Shown here piece by piece: positions 25,083 to 34,309 of a DNA stretch of 64,000 nt (the first letter of the stretch is position 1; every line of letters begins with the position of its first letter). The DNA lies in the IMG/VR virus record IMGVR_UViG_3300024933_000029, positions 1-64,000 of that record; one strand, given 5' to 3'. The position numbers and the translations under genes were made by a program. The notes below the pieces were generated by a model that did no database searches, was not told the origin of the DNA, and saw only the letters and a program-made list of their open reading frames with translations. The stretch is from a virus.

Positions 25083-25117
25083 GCGGCGTTTTCCCCCTAC
25101 GGAAAACGCCGCTTTCC
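25083..25117 (+). terminator. hairpin between clpP and clpX
   Basis: A perfect 12-bp stem (gcggcgttttcc / ggaaaacgccgc) with a 6-base loop and a short T/C tail (tttcc). It looks like an intrinsic terminator or partial attenuator that would set the clpP:clpX transcript ratio. Confidence 0.7.
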
Positions 25118-25165
25118 ATTTGGTTATCATCCTTTTCCATATTTCTGTAACAAGGCACCGACCCC

Positions 25166-26428
25166 ATGGCCGAGAAAAAAGGCTCCTCCAGCGAAAAAAA
25201 CCTTTATTGCACCTTCTGCGGCAAGAGCCAGCATGAGGTCAAGAAGCTGATCGCGGGTCCGTCAGTCTTTATCTGCGACGAGTGCATCGATCTCTGCAAC
25301 GAGATCATCCGCGACGAGCAGCCCAGCACCGAGGCCAAGGACGGCCGAGGCGACCTGCCCACGCCCGCCGAAATCAAGGCCAACCTCGACAACTACGTGA
25401 TTGGCCAGGACCTGCCCAAGCGCACGCTGGCCGTTGCCGTCTACAACCACTACAAGCGCCTGCGTCACAAGGACAAGGCCGGCAAGGACGAGATTGAGCT
25501 GGCCAAGAGCAACATCCTGCTCATCGGTCCCACGGGCTCCGGCAAGACGCTGCTGGCGCAGACGCTGGCGCGCATGCTCAACGTTCCCTTCGTCATGGCC
25601 GATGCCACCACGCTGACCGAAGCCGGTTACGTGGGCGAGGACGTCGAGAACATCATCCAGAAGCTGCTGCAAAGCTGCGAGTACGACGTCGAGCGTGCAC
25701 AGCGCGGCATCGTCTACATCGACGAGATCGACAAGATCTCGCGCAAGTCCGACAACCCCAGCATCACGCGCGACGTGTCTGGCGAGGGCGTGCAGCAGGC
25801 CCTGCTCAAGCTCATCGAAGGCACCATGGCCAGCGTCCCTCCGCAAGGCGGCCGCAAGCATCCGAACCAGGACTTCCTGCAGATCGACACGACCAACATC
25901 CTGTTCATCTGCGGCGGCGCGTTCGCGGGCCTGGAGAAGGTCATCGAGAACCGCACCGAGGCGTCTGGCATCGGCTTTGGCGCCACGGTCAAGAGCAAGA
26001 AGCAGCGTTCCATCTCGGAAGTGTTCCAGGAGATCGAGCCTGAAGACCTGATCAAGTTCGGCATCATCCCCGAGCTGGTCGGCCGCATGCCCGTGGTCAC
26101 GGCCCTGGCCGAACTGGGCGAAGACGCCCTGGTGCAGATCCTGACCGAGCCCAAGAACGCCCTGGTCAAGCAGTACAGCAAGCTGCTGGCCATGGAAGGC
26201 GTGGAGCTGGAGATCCGGCCTGCCGCGCTCAAGGCCATCGCCCGCAAGGCGCTGGCGCGCAAGACGGGTGCCCGTGGCCTGCGCTCCATCCTGGAGCAAT
26301 CGCTGATCGGCACCATGTACGAGCTGCCCAATGCCGACAATGTCGAAAAGGTAGTGGTGGACGAGTCCACCATCGAAGACGGAAAGGCGCCGCTGCTGGT
26401 TTACCGCGAAGCGGCCAAGAAGGCCTGA
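25166..26428 (+). CDS. clpX: Clp protease ATP-binding unfoldase ClpX
   Basis: A 420-residue AAA+ unfoldase. An N-terminal Cys4 zinc domain (CTFCGKS, then CDECIDLC) binds substrates and adaptors. Walker A is G121-PTGSGKT with K127; Walker B is YIDEIDKI; the [20 protein letters not shown] pore/sensor region follows; and the C-terminal part contains ARGLRSILE (sensor 2). The IGF loop contacting ClpP is present as GIGFGA. It delivers ssrA-tagged and other proteins to ClpP. Confidence 0.98.
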   Translation: MAEKKGSSSEKNLYCTFCGKSQHEVKKLIAGPSVFICDECIDLCNEIIRDEQPSTEAKDGRGDLPTPAEIKANLDNYVIGQDLPKRTLAVAVYNHYKRLRHKDKAGKDEIELAKSNILLIGPTGSGKTLLAQTLARMLNVPFVMADATTLTEAGYVGEDVENIIQKLLQSCEYDVERAQRGIVYIDEIDKISRKSDNPSITRDVSGEGVQQALLKLIEGTMASVPPQGGRKHPNQDFLQIDTTNILFICGGAFAGLEKVIENRTEASGIGFGATVKSKKQRSISEVFQEIEPEDLIKFGIIPELVGRMPVVTALAELGEDALVQILTEPKNALVKQYSKLLAMEGVELEIRPAALKAIARKALARKTGARGLRSILEQSLIGTMYELPNADNVEKVVVDESTIEDGKAPLLVYREAAKKA

Positions 26429-26463
26429 TGCGCCGCCGCCTGCAAAGGTCCGGCAGCGCAAGT

Positions 26464-26496
26464 CCCTGCGGCCCGAAATCCTTTCGGGCCGCAGGG
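26464..26496 (+). terminator. 15-bp hairpin after clpX
   Basis: A perfect 15-bp stem (ccctgcggcccgaaa / tttcgggccgcaggg) with a 3-base loop, directly before the lon promoter. It lacks a T-tract, but its strength suggests it terminates or stabilises the clpX transcript. Confidence 0.65.
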
Positions 26497-26525
26497 TTGA
26501 AATACACCGGTGTGCGGACCATCTT
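26496..26525 (+). promoter_or_regulatory. sigma-32 (RpoH) type promoter of lon
   Basis: GTTGAAA (26496-26502) matches the -35 consensus CTTGAAA in 6 of 7 bases. After 14 bases comes gaCCATCT (26517-26524), matching CCCCATNT in its last six positions. It lies 24 bases before the lon ATG. Heat-shock control of lon is well known in proteobacteria. Confidence 0.65.
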
Positions 26526-26548
26526 CCGCTGACAAACCGAGGATTCCC

Positions 26549-28963
<2,415 letters not shown>

Positions 28964-29066
28964 AGATGAAAAAATGTAGCGTTTTTCCTGAACCCTCCAA
29001 GAACTACGCTACAATTCATCCCATCGCAGCAAACGACGTTGTAGAATGTCAGGCTTCGGTAGAAAT

Positions 29067-29142
29067 GCGGGAATAGCTCAGTTGGTAGAGCGCAACCTTG
29101 CCAAGGTTGAGGTCGACGGTTCGAACCCGTTTTCCCGCTCCA
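29067..29142 (+). tRNA. tRNA-Gly(GCC), copy 1
   Basis: A 76-base cloverleaf: acceptor GCGGGAA pairs with TTCCCGC, D-loop AGCTCAGTTGGTAGAGC, anticodon loop TTGCCAA (GCC), T-arm GGTTCGAACCC, encoded CCA at 29140-29142. The first of three identical copies. A possible -10 TAGAAT lies about 20 bases upstream. Confidence 0.98.
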
Positions 29143-29209
29143 GATTTTGAACATGCTTTCGGGTGTGTTCAGTTCTGGTGGCGGTTGGCTGCCAGAATGG
29201 ATGATTCAA

Positions 29210-29285
29210 GCGGGAATAGCTCAGTTGGTAGAGCGCAACCTTGCCAAGGTTGAGGTCGACGGTTCGAACCCGTTTTCCCGCTCCA
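29210..29285 (+). tRNA. tRNA-Gly(GCC), copy 2
   Basis: Identical in all 76 bases to the copy at 29067, including the encoded CCA. The spacer after it partly resembles the first spacer (ggtgacggttggttgc against ggtggcggttggctgc), so the repeat unit that duplicated included flanking DNA. Confidence 0.98.
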
Positions 29286-29346
29286 GTTTTGGATGTGTGC
29301 CTAGTGCACATCCGATTCAGGTGACGGTTGGTTGCTTGAATTTTTT

Positions 29347-29422
29347 GCGGGAATAGCTCAGTTGGTAGAGCGCAACCTTGCCAAGGTTGAGGTCGACGGT
29401 TCGAACCCGTTTTCCCGCTCCA
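29347..29422 (+). tRNA. tRNA-Gly(GCC), copy 3
   Basis: Third identical copy with CCA. It is followed after 43 bases by tRNA-Cys; all four are probably processed from one transcript ending at the terminator at 29568. Confidence 0.98.
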
Positions 29423-29465
29423 GTTTTAAAAACTGCAGCAATGCTGCATGTTTGATAGTGATCTT

Positions 29466-29539
29466 GGCGCGATAGCAAAGCGGTTATGCCCCGGATTGCA
29501 AATCCGGTTAGACCAGTTCGACTCTGGTTCGCGCCTCCA
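29466..29539 (+). tRNA. tRNA-Cys(GCA), probable prophage attachment target
   Basis: A 74-base tRNA: acceptor GGCGCGA / TCGCGCC, anticodon stem CCGGA/TCCGG around TTGCAAA (anticodon GCA), T-arm CTGGTTCGACTCCAG-like, encoded CCA at 29537-29539. The phage integrase begins 183 bases downstream on the same strand, the usual geometry for integration at a tRNA 3' end. Confidence 0.97.
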
Positions 29540-29567
29540 AAAATTCTAATTAGAATCAAGTACTTAT

Positions 29568-29589
29568 AAGGCCCTTCGGGGCCTTTTTT
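29568..29589 (+). terminator. rho-independent terminator of the tRNA operon
   Basis: Stem aaggccc / gggcctt with a stable TTCG tetraloop and six Ts. It lies 29 bases past tRNA-Cys. If attL is within tRNA-Cys, this terminator is phage-borne and insulates the integrase from tRNA transcription. Confidence 0.92.
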
Positions 29590-29721
29590 CATTTCCGGCA
29601 CGATTCAATATAGGCTCAATCGATCTCAAACCGCGCAGAAACTGCGGTCGAACCACGCCTAATTTGCATAGTTTGTCGATGAGGTGAGTACACTCCGGCC
29701 GAACTTCACAGGGAGGTGAGT

Positions 29722-30930
29722 TTGTCGAGTGTGCGCAAAACGCCCCGAGGGCGATATGAGCTGACGATTCGCAGCAAGCTGCTGCCGAAGCCGGTCTATA
29801 TGACGTTCGACGACCAGGCCGAGGCCGAGCAGTACGGCCAGCAGGTCGACCAGCTGCTCGCTGCCGGCGTGGTGCCGGCGGGCCTGGTGCAGCAGACGGC
29901 TTCAGCCCCGAAGCCCACTGAGCGGCTGCGATTCGTGCTGGTGGCTTGGATCAACACAGGCCAGCCGGCGGCTACCGACATCCCGGTCCTCGAGCTGCTG
30001 GTCGATGAGGTGGGCAAGGTGCTGATCGCCGACCTCACGTACAAATGGGCCGAGGCCTGGGTGCGCAGCCTCAAGCTGGAGCGCAATTTCTCGCCGGGCA
30101 CCATCCGCAAGCGCGTGGGCTCGCTGTCACGCTGCCTGGACTGGTGGCTGCGGCAGCATCCCGATGCCATGGTGGGCAACCCGCTGCGCCTGTTGCCCAA
30201 GGGTGCGGCCACATACACCCCGAAGGACCGGGCCGACATCGAGGCGCTCAACGCTGCGGCCGGCGACCAGGCCAAGCCCAAGGTTGCCAAGGAAGATGTC
30301 CAGCGCGAGCGCCGGCTGCTGCCGGGCGAGCTGGACCGCATCGAGCGGGTGCTGGCCGGCGAGCGGCGGCCGGACCGCGAGCGCACCATCAAGCTGGACG
30401 ACGCGCCAGCCCTGCGCGCCATGTTCCTACTGATCCTCTACACGGGGCTGCGGCTGCGCGAGGCCTACACGCTCCGGCGTGGGCAGTTCAGCCTGGCGAC
30501 GCGGGTGATCCGGGCCAAGGCCAGCAAGCAGTGGCACGGCAAGGTCAAGTACCGCGAGGTGCCCATGCGGCCTGAGCTTTTCGGCGTGCTGGAGGCCTAC
30601 CTGCAGGCCCTGCCGGATGAGGGCGAGCAGCAGCTGGTGTTTCCGTGGTGGACGGGGGAAGAGGATGCGCAGGAGCTGGCCAGGGTCTCGTCGCGGCTTT
30701 CCAATCGGTTCGCCAGCCTGTTTGGCTATGCACAGTGCGACGGGCTGACGGAGCACGACCTGCGGCATGAGGCGACGTGCCTGTGGTTCGAGATGCGTAC
30801 CAAGACAGGGGACTGGATGTTCCGCGAGGCAGAGATCCATCGAATCATGGGCTGGGCGCCTGGCAGCAAGATGGCCCAGCGGTACGCCAGCTTCCGTGCG
30901 GAAGATCTGGCGGCCCGGATGTGGTCTTAG
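29722..30930 (+). CDS. int: Tyrosine-type site-specific integrase
   Basis: A 402-residue tyrosine recombinase. Catalytic residues seen are R244 (YTGLRLREA), H345 and R348 (HDLRHEA) and Y388 (MAQRYASF). The N-terminal part has an SAM-like core-binding domain (about 100-180). The most likely start is the TTG at 29722, with GGGAGG five bases upstream; an in-frame GTG lies two codons earlier inside that ribosome site. It catalyses integration, probably at tRNA-Cys. Its end overlaps the convergent HTH gene by four bases. Confidence 0.95.
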   Translation: MSSVRKTPRGRYELTIRSKLLPKPVYMTFDDQAEAEQYGQQVDQLLAAGVVPAGLVQQTASAPKPTERLRFVLVAWINTGQPAATDIPVLELLVDEVGKVLIADLTYKWAEAWVRSLKLERNFSPGTIRKRVGSLSRCLDWWLRQHPDAMVGNPLRLLPKGAATYTPKDRADIEALNAAAGDQAKPKVAKEDVQRERRLLPGELDRIERVLAGERRPDRERTIKLDDAPALRAMFLLILYTGLRLREAYTLRRGQFSLATRVIRAKASKQWHGKVKYREVPMRPELFGVLEAYLQALPDEGEQQLVFPWWTGEEDAQELARVSSRLSNRFASLFGYAQCDGLTEHDLRHEATCLWFEMRTKTGDWMFREAEIHRIMGWAPGSKMAQRYASFRAEDLAARMWS

Positions 30931-31304
30931 CAGCCGGCCGCAGCCAGCGGCGGCAGGGCTGGCGGTACTCGCCGCTGGCGGCCCCTTGCCTTTGGGGTGC
31001 TGCTCGGCAGGAGTGCGGCCGGCGGTGCAGCCGTGGGGGCCGCTGAAGCGGCCTGAGCGGCCTTGCCGCGCAGCTGGGCTGCATCGCGCGTTGCGCCCAG
31101 CTGCGCGCGCCTGGCTGCGGCCTCTTCGCGCGCCATCTCGTTGAGGCGCTCGAAGAGGGCCTGGCGCGGGATGATCCAGCCACGGCCCACCTTCACGCCA
31201 GGCAGATCGCCGCACTTAACGCGCGCTGCTGCTGTTTCTTTGTCGCAGGCAAACAGCTCGGCCAGGTCTTCGACGGTCAGGATTTCGGTGTCAGCGCTGG
31301 TCAT
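30927..31304 (-). CDS. excisionase-like HTH protein
   Basis: A 125-residue protein with an N-terminal MerR-like winged HTH (LTVEDLAELFACDKETAAAR, then GWIIPRQALFERLNE), typical of excisionase/HTH_17 proteins. A disordered Ala/Pro-rich C-terminal tail follows. Convergent with and touching the integrase gene, it is the last gene of the leftward early operon, as expected for a directionality factor that is made on induction. Confidence 0.8.
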   Translation of the reverse strand: MTSADTEILTVEDLAELFACDKETAAARVKCGDLPGVKVGRGWIIPRQALFERLNEMAREEAAARRAQLGATRDAAQLRGKAAQAASAAPTAAPPAALLPSSTPKARGRQRRVPPALPPLAAAGC

Positions 31305-31704
31305 CGCTGCTTGCCTCCAGTGCGTGTTTTGGGACATTGAAAAACTGCAGGCGACCCTTCCATGGCACGAAGGGAATGGGCCGGCTGTCGCGTAGCACGA
31401 AGCCGAAGCTGCCCTCCTGTTTCCACTTCGACGTACTGTGCTCCACGCAGTCCACGATGCGGGTCCAGCCGACCAAGCCGCCCCGCTGCAGCTGCTCGTA
31501 GGCGGGGAGCCCGCTGGCGGGGAGCATGCCGGCGTTGCCCAGCTCTTCGGTGATCTGGTCGTAGTAGGCGCGGGTCATCGTGAGGCCGGCGTGCACCAGC
31601 ACGTTGCCGCGAAACGTGGTGTTCCAGTCGCGGTTCTCGATATCCTTGTGACCGTGGACGATGAGCCAGGCCCAGGGTTGGCGGATGCTCAGTGCGGGGA
31701 TCAT
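31291..31704 (-). CDS. ASCH-domain protein
   Basis: A 137-residue protein beginning MIPALSIRQPWAWLIVHGHK, then DIENRDWNTTFRGNVLVHAG, the ASCH fold (PUA-like) motif. ASCH proteins bind or hydrolyse modified nucleosides, or bind RNA; E. coli YqfB is an N4-acetylcytidine amidohydrolase. Its ATG overlaps the stop of the cytosine methyltransferase gene, so the two are translationally coupled. A link to base modification is plausible but inferred. Confidence 0.82.
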   Translation of the reverse strand: MIPALSIRQPWAWLIVHGHKDIENRDWNTTFRGNVLVHAGLTMTRAYYDQITEELGNAGMLPASGLPAYEQLQRGGLVGWTRIVDCVEHSTSKWKQEGSFGFVLRDSRPIPFVPWKGRLQFFNVPKHALEASSDDQR

Positions 31705-33506
31705 GCTGCTTTCCTCAGTGCTGCTCGGCTGTTCCAGTTCGCCGCGATGACGGCCCTGCCCAGCGATGGCGGCACGGCGTTGCCGCACATGCGCACCTGG
31801 GTGGTTTTGGAGAAGACGCGGCCGTCGTGCCCCCGGTCGATGACATAAGTGCGGGGGAAGTCGTTGGCGTTGTAGAGTTCGCGCGGCGTGAGCATGCGCA
31901 GCTGGATGTCCACGACGACGTAGGGCGTGCCGCGCAGCCAGACCGTGACCAGTGCCAGCCGGTCTTTGGTGGTGCTGGTGGCCATGGGCTCGCGCAGCTC
32001 GCCGAGCTGGCCGCCCTGGCCGTAGTAGCGGATCAGGAATGCAGCCACGCGCAGCGCGCCGGCCTCTGCCTCGGGCGATAGGTGGTACTCGACCAGCGCG
32101 TGGTGCTCGGCGCCGGCAGTCACGGCTGGCACTGGCTCTCGCATTTCCTTGCCGATGCAGTTCTTGCGCAGTGTGGTCAGGTGGGCGGTGACGACGCGCT
32201 GCTGTGATCCGCTGGCCGTGCTGGTGGTCATCGGCGAGCGTGCATCGTGGGCCGGCGTGGCATTGAATCCACCGTTCGCCTGTTCGACAAATGCGGCCAC
32301 AGCCGCGAACTTGCCAGCGCCCACCACGGTGCCCATGGGCTGCTCCAGGTCCAGCGCGCGCGGAGCCTGGCCCTCGCGCTCGCCGTAGCCCATCTGCACC
32401 ATGGTGCCCACGGCCAGCGCTTGGCCGCCGCCGCTGGCTGTCACGGTGCCCACAGGCTGATGCACATCCTTGGCTCCGTAGCTCCAGCGTGGCGCGTCTG
32501 GGGTGCCCTGGCCGTGGCCGGCCTGCACCATCACAGGGGCAGCAACCGCATGCGATCCTCCACGCGGCCAAGCCGTGACGGTGGACAGCGGGTCTTTCGC
32601 GCTGGACAGCCCATGCCTTGACCAATTCGCAATCTGCACGATGAAGGGGTCTAAACTGTCCAGCACGTAACGCTTCATGCCGTGGGCAATCCGTCGCATC
32701 GTGGCATCGGCCAGCGGCTTCTCGCGCTCGAAGATGCTGCGGCCCTGGATGTTCCAGTCGATGCACTCGGCGGCCGACCGCCAGCGCTTCTGCCCCTTCT
32801 TCGGTTCCTTGAAGTGCGTGGGCTCGGGCCATTGGATGGGCGCGCCGTCGCAGCGGGCCACCATGAACAGGCGGCTACGCGTCGTCGGGGCGCCGTAGTC
32901 AGCAGCGCAGAGCACGCGCCACTCCACGACATAGCCCAGGCGCTCCAGCGCTCGCACGAACGCGCGCCAGGTGCGGCCGACATGCTTGGGGTCGGGCACC
33001 AGGTGCTGGTCGTGCACGGGCACGCGCTCGCCGGGCGCGGCCACGGTGCCGTCCAGTTTCACGACTCTGCGCGTCTTGGGGCAGCGCTTCGCAATAAGCG
33101 GCCCCCACAGCAGGATCTGCTTGACGTTCTCCAGCGTGATGATGCGCGGACGCTTCATGCCTGCCCAGCGCACGCCGATCCAGGCCAGGCCGCGCAGCTT
33201 CTTGGAACGCGGCTGGCCGCCGCGCGCCTGGCTGTGATGGGTGCAGTCTGGCGACATGTGCAGAAGGCCCACCGGCCGGCCGCGCGTGGCCTTGCGCGGG
33301 CAGACTTCGAACACGTCCTTGCGGTAGTGCTCAGTCTGGGGATGGTTCGCTTCGTGCATGCTGCACGCATCGCTGTCGTGGTTGACGGCGATGTCCACAT
33401 GTCGCCCGATGGCCTGCTCGATGCCCTCGGACATGCCGCCGCCGCAGGCGAATTCGTCTACGACCAACTCGTCTTCGAGGCCCAGGATGAATTGGGGATT
33501 TTGCAT
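31701..33506 (-). CDS. C5 cytosine DNA methyltransferase with internal repeats
   Basis: A 601-residue DNA (cytosine-5) methyltransferase. Motif I is FACGGGMSEGIEQA (SAM binding). The catalytic motif IV is SPDCTHHS with C88. ENV (motif VI) follows in IITLENVKQ, motif VIII is PTTRSRLF, and motif X is RMCGNAVPPSLG. Between VIII and X lie six imperfect repeats of the type P-hydrophobic-x-T-V-T-A (about residues 300-490), probably the target-recognition domain. No restriction endonuclease gene is adjacent, so it is an orphan, likely anti-restriction. Start ATG at 33506 with GAGG eight bases upstream. Confidence 0.93.
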   Translation of the reverse strand: MQNPQFILGLEDELVVDEFACGGGMSEGIEQAIGRHVDIAVNHDSDACSMHEANHPQTEHYRKDVFEVCPRKATRGRPVGLLHMSPDCTHHSQARGGQPRSKKLRGLAWIGVRWAGMKRPRIITLENVKQILLWGPLIAKRCPKTRRVVKLDGTVAAPGERVPVHDQHLVPDPKHVGRTWRAFVRALERLGYVVEWRVLCAADYGAPTTRSRLFMVARCDGAPIQWPEPTHFKEPKKGQKRWRSAAECIDWNIQGRSIFEREKPLADATMRRIAHGMKRYVLDSLDPFIVQIANWSRHGLSSAKDPLSTVTAWPRGGSHAVAAPVMVQAGHGQGTPDAPRWSYGAKDVHQPVGTVTASGGGQALAVGTMVQMGYGEREGQAPRALDLEQPMGTVVGAGKFAAVAAFVEQANGGFNATPAHDARSPMTTSTASGSQQRVVTAHLTTLRKNCIGKEMREPVPAVTAGAEHHALVEYHLSPEAEAGALRVAAFLIRYYGQGGQLGELREPMATSTTKDRLALVTVWLRGTPYVVVDIQLRMLTPRELYNANDFPRTYVIDRGHDGRVFSKTTQVRMCGNAVPPSLGRAVIAANWNSRAALRKAA

Positions 33507-33508
33507 GG

Positions 33509-34309
33509 TCAAGGCCTCACTTCGCCTGCTGCCAAGGCTGCGTCACGGTCCAGGCGCTCCAGCTCGGCGATGATCAGCGCGCCAGATTTCACCAGCTCGC
33601 GGCGGCGATCACCCGGCTTGAACGAGGTGGGAAGCCAGCTAATGGGCCACAGGCTCATGTCGTTGGCATCGAGCGCAAACCGAGTGAATGGAGGGGTTGC
33701 GTACCAAGCTGCTGCGAGTGCGAGTTCGGAACCCTGATACACGTCGTCGTGCTTGGTGGAGCAGCCTTCAGCGCTCACTTGGCGGCGGCGCTCGTCGATC
33801 ACATCACGCTCGGCTTTGCTCCTCAGCATCCGGCGTGTAACCACTGACGGCTCAGCGGGCGCAGCAGGCGTCTCAGGGCTCGCAACCTGGGCCTTGGCCG
33901 ATAGCTTGATCAGTTCCTCGGCCAGCTTTTTTATCTGGTCGAGCATGGCCGTCGCGTCCACGCTGAAGCCCGGTGCGGAGTGGCGGCTGGGCTCGGTCTG
34001 TGCGTCGACGCACGCCGGGGGGCAATCTGTGGGCGCGGGCTTAGCAGGTGCTGTCTCGATGGCGAGACGCAGTTCGGCCACGCGGTCATCCATCCATCCG
34101 TCCCGTGACAAAACGGCGAACAAGCCCTTCTGCCGAGACCATTCGGCGATGACGGCCTCGCAGGCCACCAATAAGCCATGGGTCTCAGCACATGCAGAAG
34201 GCGCCGTGGCCAGAGCTTCCTTCCACACGATGTTGGCGTTATTGCGGTGCATATGGCAGTTGAAGCCGGCCAGGAAGAAGTGGCTGTCACGATCAGAAGT
34301 TGTGGTCAT
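33509..34309 (-). CDS. conserved phage protein of unknown function
   Basis: A 266-residue protein. The C-terminal ~110 residues have a pattern common in phages: ERDVIDERRRQVSAEG, KHDDVYQGSELALAAAWYA, then FKPGDRRRELVKSGALIIAE and LERLDR. The N-terminal half is variable with a short coiled coil (LDQIKKLAEELIKLSAKAQ). The function of the conserved domain is unknown to me. It overlaps the ParB-like gene at its start and the methyltransferase gene at its end. Confidence 0.7.
   Translation of the reverse strand: MTTTSDRDSHFFLAGFNCHMHRNNANIVWKEALATAPSACAETHGLLVACEAVIAEWSRQKGLFAVLSRDGWMDDRVAELRLAIETAPAKPAPTDCPPACVDAQTEPSRHSAPGFSVDATAMLDQIKKLAEELIKLSAKAQVASPETPAAPAEPSVVTRRMLRSKAERDVIDERRRQVSAEGCSTKHDDVYQGSELALAAAWYATPPFTRFALDANDMSLWPISWLPTSFKPGDRRRELVKSGALIIAELERLDRDAALAAGEVRP

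Noticed and set aside
29067-29422. Three regularly spaced identical 76-bp units, superficially like a repeat array or CRISPR
   Set aside because: Each folds as a tRNA-Gly(GCC) with encoded CCA; spacers are unequal (67 and 61 bases) and related to each other.
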